A stretch of 64,000 bases of DNA. Origin: Heligmosomoides polygyrus polygyrus (taxonomy: Eukaryota > Nematoda > Chromadorea > Rhabditida > Heligmosomidae). Both the position numbers and the translations under genes were made by a program. The notes under the pieces were generated by a model. The model searched no databases. It was not told the origin of the DNA and saw nothing but the letters and a program-made list of their open reading frames with translations. Numbering within the stretch: position 1 is the stretch's first letter; the number at the start of each line of letters is the position of its first letter. This document shows positions 47,701 through 57,200 of the stretch, piece by piece. The stretch spans positions 30,569,253 to 30,633,252 of the forward strand of contig OX377203.1 in assembly GCA_947396885.1 (NCBI GenBank), given 5' to 3'.

Positions 47701-48597
47701 AACTGGTGTGGGTCCGCTGTATGGCAGCGCTACGCCTGACCTTCTAGGGACTGAGCGTCATCGCAGAGCTTAATAGGTCGTATTTCCATGTAGGGATTCC
47801 GTCCAACTGCTATTGTCTTTACGTGAGTGGACAGAAGGGTAGACTGGCGGAGTAGCAGTTCGTGTGTAGTAAACGATATAGGGGAAGTGCGTGTGATCCA
47901 TTATAAGAGGTATGATATGTAATGTGGTCCCCATTGCTAGACTGAGCAATCTCCCCTGGAGGGAACCACGCGTGCTACTTCGAATAGTGTCCTGGGGACG
48001 TCAAGAACGCATATTTAGCCTATACAATGACTTGCAAAAGTGACCTAATCAACGTTTTATCCTCCTCGACAAGGCTCCAGTTTGAAAGCCCTGAAGGAAC
48101 AAGCAGCGCAGTTAACACTGGATCAGTTTTTGAACTTGAAGCTCCCTGTGGACTGCCCTGCATACGTTGCGGCTTATAGCAGAGCAGAGGTAGACCGTGG
48201 AATAGCATACAGCATTGTCAGCCTCATAGAACGAAATCTTCCAATTTTTCTTACAAAAGCGCAGTTTCAGAAAACTCGATCGATGGACTCGTCATCTCGC
48301 ACCTCGTCGTCGACGCCGAAGAAGTCCAGCGGCGTTCGGATGTTCACAGATGCAGAAATCGACCAAATCATCGAAAGCAGCGCGTCGTTACATAAGCAGT
48401 GAGTCGCTCGTGGTTCTCCATCCTTCGTCTCCACTACTCTTCGTTGCCGATTCAGATACGGTCATTTGTTGGACGCCACGATACTGAATAAGGATCTCGA
48501 AGAGAGCTGCGCTCAGCTGCTTCGCCTCATCAACGATCTAGAAACTAAGCCTACGTGGGTGCCGCTCAGCTGGGCTACGAATCTTCGCTCAGATTAA
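35753..48597 (+). CDS. magu-2: PALS1/MPP5-type MAGUK scaffold (L27-PDZ-SH3-GK), 14 exons
   Basis: Exons: 35753-35949, 38494-38608, 38949-39053, 39123-39239, 39300-39473, 40715-40828, 40899-40947, 41023-41141, 42572-42666, 43248-43328, 44627-44727, 44823-44984, 48089-48398, 48456-48597 (1881 nt, 626 aa). The family assembles the Crumbs polarity complex at apical junctions. L27: VQQLIALLNRPHV..ISAEDIV. PDZ: VRIVKRDETVGATIKS, IFIARVIAGGVAARSG, QEGDRILEVNS. SH3: EVALSFNKGDILELL and HWWQARRVG. GK: LIVLLGPPGVGRNEMKRRL, STTIPHTTRARR, VDYYFVERPVMEKMI, NLYGTALCSVRDA, then DLEESCAQLLRLIN and WVPLSWATN. The P-loop lacks the usual GKS/T lysine, as in inactive scaffold GKs. GK wording fits PALS1/Stardust better than other MPPs. 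The 44984/48089 junction is the least certain. Nothing suggests decay. Confidence 0.9.
38084..38193. repeat. Short inverted repeat, about 40-bp arms
   Basis: GCGTCGTTGCTCCTGCCG...GGCAGCCAATCA is followed by its inverse TGATTGGCTGCC...AGGAGCAACGATGCGC, with a loop of about 25 bp, in MAGUK intron 1. Probably a small MITE. Confidence 0.7.
40374..40472 (+). other. Unassigned exon-like segment in a MAGUK intron
   Basis: It lies between a TCTACAG acceptor and a strong GTAAGT donor and is open for 33 codons (KVTWEGVNLPSFVRRNYDGR...VPVYNR) plus two bases. It does not fit the main transcript: exon 5 (ending 39473) and exon 6 (from 40715) join directly in phase to make a continuous PDZ-SH3 linker, while this segment would shift the frame. 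It may be an alternative poison exon, an exon of a gene nested in the intron, or chance. Confidence 0.3.
41620..41910 (-). repeat. R1 repeat, minus-strand copy
   Basis: The reverse complement carries the R1 order: 'gaggtgcgtcacgcattctactcctatgggatgtc', 'ggaggcgatttgaattcata', 'gcccggagagatggaaggcctggttggcc', 'gggaaacccaaaccaggaacctgg'. It lies in MAGUK intron 8. Confidence 0.7.
42776..42850 (-). repeat. tRNA-derived (SINE-like) sequence
   Basis: On the minus strand a perfect RNA polymerase III B box (GGTTCGAATCC, 42788-42798) lies downstream of an A-box-like TGGAGCAATGG, at tRNA-like spacing. The acceptor arms do not pair, so it is not a functional tRNA gene. It lies in MAGUK intron 9. Confidence 0.55.
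43348..44527. mobile_element. Fold-back element, about 1.2 kb, between GK-domain exons of the MAGUK gene
   Basis: Left arm 43348-43765 and right arm about 44085-44527 are inverted copies, for example GTTCAGCTTTCCATGAAACTTC against GAAGTTCCATGGAAAGCTGAA, and 'gcggcggcggtgcagtggtagtg' against its inverse 'accactgcaccgccgccgc'. Each arm carries a tRNA-like B-box sequence (CAGGTTTGGTCCCC). The central loop contains an M2 MITE-like stretch (43800-44050). The element fills most of the intron between exons ending at 43328 and starting at 44627. Confidence 0.8.
45445..45464 (+). repeat. G(20) homopolymer
   Basis: Twenty consecutive G on the plus strand, the longest in the window, inside MAGUK intron 12. 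Confidence 0.95.
46485..47435. mobile_element. Giant mariner-type fold-back element in MAGUK intron 12
   Basis: The ends TTAGGTTGTCCCATAAGTCC and, inverted, GGAACAACCTAA have mariner-style TTAGGTTG termini and are flanked by TA. The two halves are inverted copies almost to the centre (about 46990-47040): for instance both arms carry, in opposite sense, 'caataaacgcgacacaaattctta' and 'gctttcgaaag'. The left arm has an extra internal duplication of about 190 bp. No transposase frame. It is consistent with a non-autonomous element mobilised by a mariner. Confidence 0.88.
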
Positions 48598-48949
48598 GTG
48601 CTTATTGTTAGTGTTGTTCTTGTGCCGCTAGGTTCTGCATCATCAACCGTTCGGGTCATTTCATCTTTTCATGTTCTTCCTACGATACCCAGGGGACTGG
48701 AAGTTCAAACTCTCAAAGCTCTTCCTCACGTCGGCTGCTTAGGGATAGCGAATGAGGATTACTGCAGTAGTCGTATACCATATGTGGAAAGATACACTCA
48801 CTCAGCTCTGCTGGCGTTATCTTTCGAACTTTAGCGGCAGTTTGTGGCCTTAACATCTGAAACGGGGGAAGTGAACTGGATAACGTTGCTTCAGTTCAGC
48901 TCCAGGTATCCTTGGAAGCAACACTTGAAAAGATATTGTAGGGTGGACG

Positions 48950-50000
48950 TCACTTACTTACTTTCACGTCCATGTCTAAGTGTCGGACCAGCGCTGCTTC
49001 GGGCGTCGCCGCTCCCAACTCAAGGCCTATCTTGCGGACGCTGTCTTCCTTTTCACACAAAACGTGGCCGTACCATCGCAAGCGAGTTTTGCTCATCTTG
49101 TCAGCTATCGGCGCAACACCAAACTTCTGCCGAATGACATCGTTTCGGATGCGGTCCATGCGCGTGACTCCAGCCGTCCAGCGCAGCATCTTCGTCTCCA
49201 TGAAGCTGAGGCGCATTTCAACTTCCTTGGTCGTAGGCCAACACTCAGCGCCGTACATCGCTACTGGCCGGACAACTGCTCTGTAGATCTTAGACTTCAG
49301 GTGCTCTGGTATCTTCCTGTCGCAGAGCACGCCATACAGCGAACGCCACTTGGAACCAAGCTGTACTCACGCGTGAGTTCACTTCAACCATCAGACCGCC
49401 GTCAGACGCTATTGCTGATCCCAGGTATTTAAACACCAAAGTGCGTGCAAGCTCAATGCCGTCAATCTTAATGGAGCCGGACTCGTTTACGTCAGTCGTT
49501 AGGTATTCGGTCCTCAATTATGGTAGTTCAATTTGAGTCCGAACATCGCCAGGCGGTTGCACCAAGCCTGCACCTGCAGCACAAGATCATCTTCATCTTC
49601 GCAAGCGAGCATCACGTTATCAGCATAGAGCAGTGTCCATGGGACAGGCTTCTGAAGATCTCGTGTAATGACCACCACGACGACAACAAAGGAGAGTGGG
49701 GAAAGCGCAGACCCTGCAGAGATGGGAAATTCCAATGAGGATCCAGCTGCAGCTTGTACTCGACTCTTTGGGCAAGAATAGACCATCCGCACCCACCCTA
49801 TATGAGTTCTTGTCGTTGTTGTCGCAAGGCGTACCATATAATCTCTCGTGGTACGCGATCGAAAACCTTCTCCAATTCGAGAAAGGCTATATGCAACGGG
49901 TTCTGTTTCTTACGAGGCTTCTCCACAAGGAGGCGGGCGGTGTATATAACATCAGTGTTTACGGACAACGTACTTTACAAAAAGCATGGTCAGTCAGCCA
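48950..50000 (-). pseudogene. RTE-type retrotransposon reverse transcriptase, decayed
   Basis: Minus-strand reading from about 49930 down: AFLELEKVFDRVPREIIWYALR, then WVRMVYSCPKSRVQAAAG, FPISAGSALSPLSFVVV, and LLYADNVMLACEDEDDLVLQ (the catalytic YADD is YADN). Then come SAIASDGGLMVEVNSRVS, MYGAECWPTTKEVEMRLSFMETKMLRW and TRLRWYGHVLCEKEDSVRKIG. It has lost the endonuclease and 5' RT and has several frame breaks. It lies just 3' of, and antisense to, the MAGUK gene. Confidence 0.9.
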
Positions 50001-50924
50001 ATCTTTTTTGTTGAACAGGACACTTTAGACGTGGCACTACGCAGCCTACTGTGGAGTGCACGTATTCCAGAACGGCTTCGCCCATTGTAATTGGAGACCT
50101 GCTCCTTAACTCATCATCTAGGCGATATTCTTCAGAACAAGATTTGCTCTACCAATGAGCTGCAAGAAATGATTTCATGATTTCTCTCAGCCCCACAGGA
50201 GGGCTCACTCTTAAGTGCAGTGTTACGCGAAGGGCTCGCCTTAATAGTTACATAGCGAATTTCAATTGCTGCTGTGTTCTGCGTCTCCATAATTTCGTAA
50301 GTCAGCAACCAGACTGGTTTAATCAGCTAAGTGACGTTAGGGCAGGGTCGGCGACAGTCCTCAGGGTACCATATCATGTTGCTCCTCCCACACGCCTGTT
50401 TCCGTATATCTGTTCTCCTGTGAATTGTTTAGTCTTGCCTTCATACACCGTGCTTAATTCGAGGTGCTGTGCTTTCCAGCTGTTATGTCTTCTTTGTTGT
50501 CTCTTATACGTTTTCATTTGTTTCTGTGAATGACAGATACTTGCCAGCCTTAACCGGGTATCAGAGACTTCGACTTCAGGTCTTCATGCATCACCTATTT
50601 CTGTTTAACTATTGCTTGCCTGTCAGCTGCTGCATTTTGACGAGCTTGGAATTAAAATGATTGCTATGTTCTAATATTCTGCATATGTGGATTTCATTGC
50701 AAGAGCAATTTTACAAAAATGTGGGCTTTTCTATGTGCAGCGAAGGGCGAGAAGACGTCTCACAAGAGGTCTCCGAATTACCCAGTGATTTAAAAGGAGG
50801 CATGTGCTGTTTGAATCGTCTTTGAATTCTATTAAGTGTCCACAAACAAGGAAGACAAGAGGTACAGGACCTCTGATCAAAGCCATCTGCGAAACTTTGT
50901 CTACTTTGGGTCTTTACAACGTCA

Positions 50925-51070
50925 TGGATTGTCAACCGCTGTCCCCAACATCCGCTCTGCGTCCAAAGAGGGTATCGTTTCCGAATCCACAGTTCGTCGT
51001 TTGTGCCAGAACATCCGACCGGAACGCACTTCCTTCGAGGACCAACCACGATTGGGCTGTTCTACCCCTC
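50925..51070 (+). pseudogene. Mariner transposase N-terminal fragment
   Basis: Plus-strand peptide EGIVSESTVRRLCQNIRPER followed by TSFEDQPRLGCSTP resembles the end of the first helix-turn-helix and the 'SLEDxPRSGRP' linker of mariner transposases. Only this part is seen. It is a different subfamily copy from the element at 51236. Confidence 0.6.
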
Positions 51071-51235
51071 CCTATGTTATTAACCGATGCAGTGGTCTTC
51101 AGCAGTTGGTCTTCAGTTCATTGACAAGCCAGTATTTGCCGAGATGATCTCTCGTTTGAATGCCGCTGATTCCTGGCATGCATAGGTTCTCCAAGCTCTG
51201 AGACCCGCGACAGACTTGACGATTCAGCATAACTA

Positions 51236-52500
51236 TTAGGTTGGCAACTAAATGCTTTCACTCACTCGTAGTCACTTCTTCTAGCAAACATTAGCAGCTT
51301 ATTTGTGCATCAGTTCTCTTCCTCTTTCCACTGTTTGAAACCACTTAGTCTGCACTTTTCGAAACTACTCTTGTTGTCCTCCCATTCCGATTCAGTGGGA
51401 AGTTTTTGAGTCTGAAATCAAAGGACACAGAGCCGCTCTTCGCGAACGCCCTCTTCATGAGTACCAGCTCGGCCAGACTGCAACTGAAGTCGGACAAAAC
51501 ATATGTGGAGTTGCAGGAGTTCTTCAACGTGTTCAAATTGTTCAAGGGGTCCGTAAGTGCAACGTTGAAACTGAAGACAAGCGACGCATCGGACGACCAA
51601 CTGCACTTCATAGGCGAGCTGTAACTAGCGCCATCGAAGGAAATCCTAGCTTGACAAGCCGTATGCTGGCGCTTGACTTCAGGCGCTCACATACCTCTAT
51701 TGAGAAGATTCTGCACAGCTTTGGCTTTTCTGTAAAACTCGGTAAATAGGTGCCTCACAACTTGACCCTATCGCAGAGGGAGAAGCGTGTGGATGCCGCG
51801 AAAGAATTGTTGCATCGTCACAAGCAAAAACCACTTCACCACCGACAGGTAGCACAGATGAAAAGTGGATTCTAACGGATAATCGTCAGCGTTCTAACCA
51901 GTGGCTTAGAGCAAAACAGAAGCCGCTACCAACGCCTAAGCCTGACCCCTACAAGAAGAAGGTGATGCTCTCCGTTTGGTGGTATCGGGAAGGCGTCATC
52001 TTCTGGAAACTAATCAAGAGTGGTTCTAGCATTGATGCCGATTACTCGTCTTGACTTGATCACGTGCAGGCTGAACTCCGCCAGAATCATTTCGACAGCT
52101 CTTCAGAAGTGGCATTATCCCTCAGCAGGATAACGTCAGACCACACGTCGCGAACCGGACTCTTCAAAAAATCGAAGACCTTGGCTGGGAACGTCTAGCT
52201 CATCCACGTTACAGCCCAGACCATGTGCCGAGTGACTGCCACCTTTGCCGCTCGCTGCAGCACTCCTTGGTTGAAAGAAGATTTACCAATGCGGACCAGG
52301 TCAAAATGCACCTCCAAGGATTTTTCGCCTCAAATCCGAAAGAATTCTACGGCCGTATTACATGCCAGCCACCTGATAAATGGGAAGAGGTTCTGCATTT
52401 CAACTGACCTTACTTCGGTAGAAGTTCGTTGTTATTTATTTTTTAATAAATACTTTTGCTGAAGAAGCTTGAGAGTCCACGAATGTAGTTACCAACCTAA
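51236..52500 (+). mobile_element. Mariner transposon, 1.27 kb, with both ends and a broken transposase
   Basis: The ends TTAGGTTGGCAACTA and, inverted, TAGTTACCAACCTAA are flanked by TA. The plus-strand transposase is readable in order: YQLGQTATEVGQNICGV, RIGRPTALHRRAVTSAIEG, a linker where the expected Trp before VPHNLT is a TAG stop, LSQREKRVDAAKELL. Then comes DEKWILTDNRQRSNQWL (first catalytic Asp), KKVMLSVWW, a frame-broken second catalytic region around 52120, and finally RYSPDHVPSDCHLCRSLQ and WEEVLHFN. At least two stops and frameshifts make it inactive. The D(x)D third region is preserved in sequence. Confidence 0.92.
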
Positions 52501-54280
52501 TATCTCTTACATGGCGAGCCTGGAATGAAAGAGTTGCTGGCCGAAGGATTCTTTCAAGGCACAACAGTTTAAAAAGTTAATTAGGGATGAGAGAAAGGGA
52601 AGTCTTCCTGGGGAAAAAGTTCGTGAATGAGACTCATTGGCTGCCTTACTCGTTATTCGTCTCGCTTTCTCATTAGGAAACTGGTGCGACTTGAAAACAT
52701 TCTTCGAGGAATACACCTCCTTTCTCTCCAGGCTCTGGGCTCGATTGCGCCAAAGGAGTTCCGAATACCTCTAAGCGAGTTCCGAATACCTCCAAGCCTT
52801 GCTTTCACAGTGTGATGAGAACTTGGTACCAGTCTTTCTAAGTAAACCTCACTAAAAACGGGGAGCGGGGTAGAGCTAAGAACGTACCGAACTTGAAACG
52901 ATTAGGAGAGCATTAAAGGAGCGGGCTTCTTACCGACTGCTCCGAATGGACCTTGATAATCCCATAGAGCCTATTTAAGAAATTACAATTAAAATTGGAG
53001 CGCAGGCGGAGCAGGCACGTGTGCAGCATACTGCAAGTTGTTGGTTCGTGTTTCCCGTCCAGGCATCCAAGTCTTCTATCTCGGCGGGGTCGGTGAATTG
53101 GCACCAGATATTTCTGGGAAGGTTAAAACACTGAGCTGAATTCAATTCTAAAAGACTTTAGCGCCTTTACCAGTGCAAATAACTCATTGATTTTTAGTGA
53201 CATTGTCACCTGGCTGGTCGTCATGCCATGGAGCACCGGCTATACACAATCGTTTTCTTCGTCTTCTCGAAACTGAAGCGCAGTCAAATATTTATTGACG
53301 AAGTTTAAGCTCTTCTTCAGGACAATTAACTGTTAATAGAAAAATCGTATGAAAATTAAAATCTCCCAGAACCACAGAATTAGCATCTTCTTTCAAAAAA
53401 TCTGCAATGTTGAGAGGGCTTTACGAAACGACAGACATGGACATGAAGTGTCAGGAACCAACTGTCTTAAGAAATCTTAGTTTTCCTCATGCACCATGAT
53501 AACAAAGTATGTTGCATTTGATGTCCTAAACCCTTTCTTTATTGTGTAGAATTGACTTGAACTCAAATTTTGCCAAAAGTCCCTACCATCACATAGCTGT
53601 GTGGGCAAATTTCACACAACAAATGGTAGAAACAGAAGCGGCTTCAGACAAAGGAAAAGAGAAAAGTTAGTATTGCCTTATCCATGATTGTAATACACAC
53701 TGTGCAACAAAACGATGCTCTGTTGGATTTAAATTCAACGTTGAGTACGACACTGCAGAGTTAAACATTTATCGAAACCGCATTGCAAATACAAATAGTC
53801 ACCCGTTATAATCCCAGTTCACATTGTACACATTGTGGATCCGCTTCCTCGCCAATGCTAATAAAATCGATGCTGAAGAATTGAACAAAAAGTAGTGGTG
53901 CAATGCTTCTACGTCAGAAACGAGATATGCTAGAAAATACTCATGGAGTCGGAAACAACTTAATAGGAGCCATCAGCAAAGCGCACTTCTTTGGGCAAAT
54001 TGAAGAAGTGCTGTACAATGAGAGATAAAGCTCGCGCCAAACCCGATCCTAACGTCGAAGAGATCGTACTGTATGCTTTGGCACTCAGTAAATTAGAATG
54101 CCTCTTCCTCTGCAGAACTGGCTGAAAGAGCTTCGCCAAACGCACTAATGCGCGCGTTTTCGGAAGCAGAGTCGCTGTGCTGAGGCTTTCAAATCTGCAG
54201 ATCAGCAGAGCAGTTGCCGTTGTGATCGAAGCCGCAGTGGGCAGAAAGACAACGGGATCAGTCGCGAGGCAACCAGGCTC
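52501..54280. other. Intergenic region between convergent MAGUK and GPCR genes
   Basis: AT-rich DNA with a short minus-strand R1 fragment near 53030-53120. No conserved exon, RNA gene or transposon end is recognised in the remaining sequence. Confidence 0.4.
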
Positions 54281-57200
54281 CTAGTACTCCTTGAGTAGGC
54301 AGAGACGCTTCAAGATCTTCTTGAAAGCTGCCCGAAAGTCTTGCGAGAACACCGTATAGATGATGGGATTCAGCGCCGAGTTCAGGTATCCTGGAAACCC
54401 ACACATAAAACGTCGTAAACGGTTATGATCAGTGCTCTGCATCGCACTGTTGACTTACCTAACCAGGCAGTCACTGTTTCCACAGCTCGTGGTATCGTAC
54501 ACCGACAGATCGGCCGATACAGAGAGACAAGAAAGAACGGCGTCCAGCAGGCGACGAATGTACCTGAAAATTTTGAGATCACAAACCCAATAGGGGATAA
54601 TTTCAAAGGGAAAAATCGGAATGCACGAAAAATTTCAGAAATTTGGTGCATTAACACTGATATGAACATCGGGGGAAAGTGAACATTTACGGGTCCGCCT
54701 TAAGCTGAGGAACCAGATTTCACTTTCTTCGGGGTGAATCAGAAAGGCTGTCGTATGGTCGAAGTTGAGGCGACATCCCGTGGAATTCAGCCGTCACCGA
54801 CTGAATTCCACGGGATGTCAAGAGAACACCAGGACGTCCCCCAAAGTGTTGCTCGGACATTCTCGTGAAAGCCCTGATCGAACGATATGACGTTCTTCGT
54901 GCCCCTCGAGCGAGCGGGATTCATTGGAGCACTCTGGCACGCAACAGGGACGAATAGATTCGCTGCTAACGCCCGCTTGAGCAATCGATGATCAACGGGA
55001 CGACAGGTGGCAGGTGAAAAAGGTTCGTTTTGAAATGATCCAGATGTGTTTGCGAAAGATAATAGGTATAGGTCGCCCACTGGACGGTCTCCGAAAGTCA
55101 CTGATTGTCAGAAAGCTAGTACAACTGCCTTCCCAATACAACATGTAGAAGTAGAAAACTTTGCGCAACCTAAACGATCGATCAAAGCAGACCTTTGACG
55201 AAGTGGAAGATGAAGGAAAACGGAAAGAAACAGTAACCCTCTGTTCTGTGGTAGACAATATGGGCTTCTAGCCAACATGTCGGAGCGAATTAACGGGAGA
55301 AGGTCGCAGAAGGCGTCTTTTGAAGAATCACAGATATTTGTGGAAAATGTTACGATGTTCAGACAGGTCACTCACCCGTAATTATCGCCAGCGTCCGCCA
55401 AGCCTTGCGTTCCCGTTTCGTCTCAGCGGTCTCTTTCGATCGCCTCTTTTTCCGACCAATCATCGGTCTCAGCGACTTACCGTTTCCTGAGACTAATCGA
55501 TTATCGAACGCGAATAACAGCTGTCGTATCTGTCGAACTCACCTTGCTGTATGACTTCATCGAGTTTCGTTTCTTGCTCGGGTAAGCAATGGGTGGTGCG
55601 ATCCTCTTCCGATTGAGTCGACGTTGAGGACTCAATGGCTAACGACTGAAAAAAGGATTTTTAATCCTCGGTGAAAGAAAGTAAGTATTCAGTTTTTATG
55701 CAATTATCCATTCTATCTATACACTGATGCTTTTGATTTCCCACTCGCTTATTTCGTTGCATAGGTTTTACATCATGGCAACCTTGCGATAAAGAACACT
55801 ACATTTGACTAAAAATTTCCTAACACCCATTTTATTAATCCATTATCTACATAATTAAATAGCGTAGCTATGGTAAGGTTGATCAAGTGCATAAATATCG
55901 TTTTATATTAGAAGATGCCAGGAGACAGTGCACATGAAAGTGAAAATTCTAAATTCCTGGTGGCATAATTTTGAGATTTTCGAAAGTATCACGGGCATTA
56001 GAAGGCAGAGAAACTTGGGTAATAACATAGATGTACCGTACCTTTTTGGGCTTGTAATCTTCAGCTTTTTCGCCGTTTGTCAAAGAGCTTATCGGTGATG
56101 AAATCTGAAACAGAGAAAACTCATATCAGAACTCGTATGGCACACTATTAATGAATTTCCGAGTGTTCTTGAATACCATTCGTGAACTTAATTGACTTGA
56201 GAAGGTTACCGCACATGAACACTTGAAGATAGCTTCTTATAGGAGTCAGTTCCCTCACGGCGGTTTTTACGGCACCGTTTCTGTGAAGCACGTTAAGTAG
56301 TTAAACAAAGCTAAGCTGTTCCTATTACCGAGCCTGAATTTGGAATTTCAGACTTGTACACTGTATCGTGGTTCAAGTTGGAGGGGTTGTGGAGTTCAGG
56401 ACCGTAAAATGCACTTCTCGGTGGAAAAAAGACGGAAGGAAATACGTTTGCACAAGGAGGGCTTGCTTCCACTTTCACACCAGTTGTTCCACAAATGCTT
56501 TGGAAGACTTTGAGCGATAGGTGAAGCGTATGGCTGAAGAACAGCTCTTTCGCTTGAAGGGAAAGTAGACACAAGAGGTTTCCAGCACAGGCTGGCGATC
56601 GTAAGTTGTTATGCGCGTTGAGTTCAGCTTCTGTATTCACTGTTGTGGTAGAAATAGGCACCACTGCATTGGTGTGGGAGAGCCACTTGCACCTCTTTTC
56701 GGTCATACGTCAGACAAGCTCCAAAGGGCAGACCAACCTTTTTGTGCTTCTTTATGATGAGCGGCGCTCGTTTGTCATTGGCGGGATCGGGCGGAGGACG
56801 AATTACCGTACGTCGATCTCGCTCTCGTTTGAATCTGAATGGTAAATCATCCAAATCACCTCTCAAAAGAAATAATCGTCCTCTACGTCTTTTCCCTCAT
56901 CCTTAGACCAGCAAAGGATTCGATGCAATAGCTCACGTCACCTCCTGCGAGAACAAGCGATATGCAGAGAGTAAACATCACAGAAAGACTTCACATATCC
57001 TTGAGAACTAGACGTTCAGCGGCCTGCAGGACGCCAAACGTCTGGTTGGGGCTTCGCCCCAAACCCGGAGCATAGAACACCCCGAACGTCTTCTTCTCCC
57101 CTTTAGACCTTCTCTCATTCATTAGAAAACTGGTTTTGCTATATAGAATGGTATAGCGGAATAGGGCAAAACAGGTCCGTCACCTTCACTGGACCCCCCT

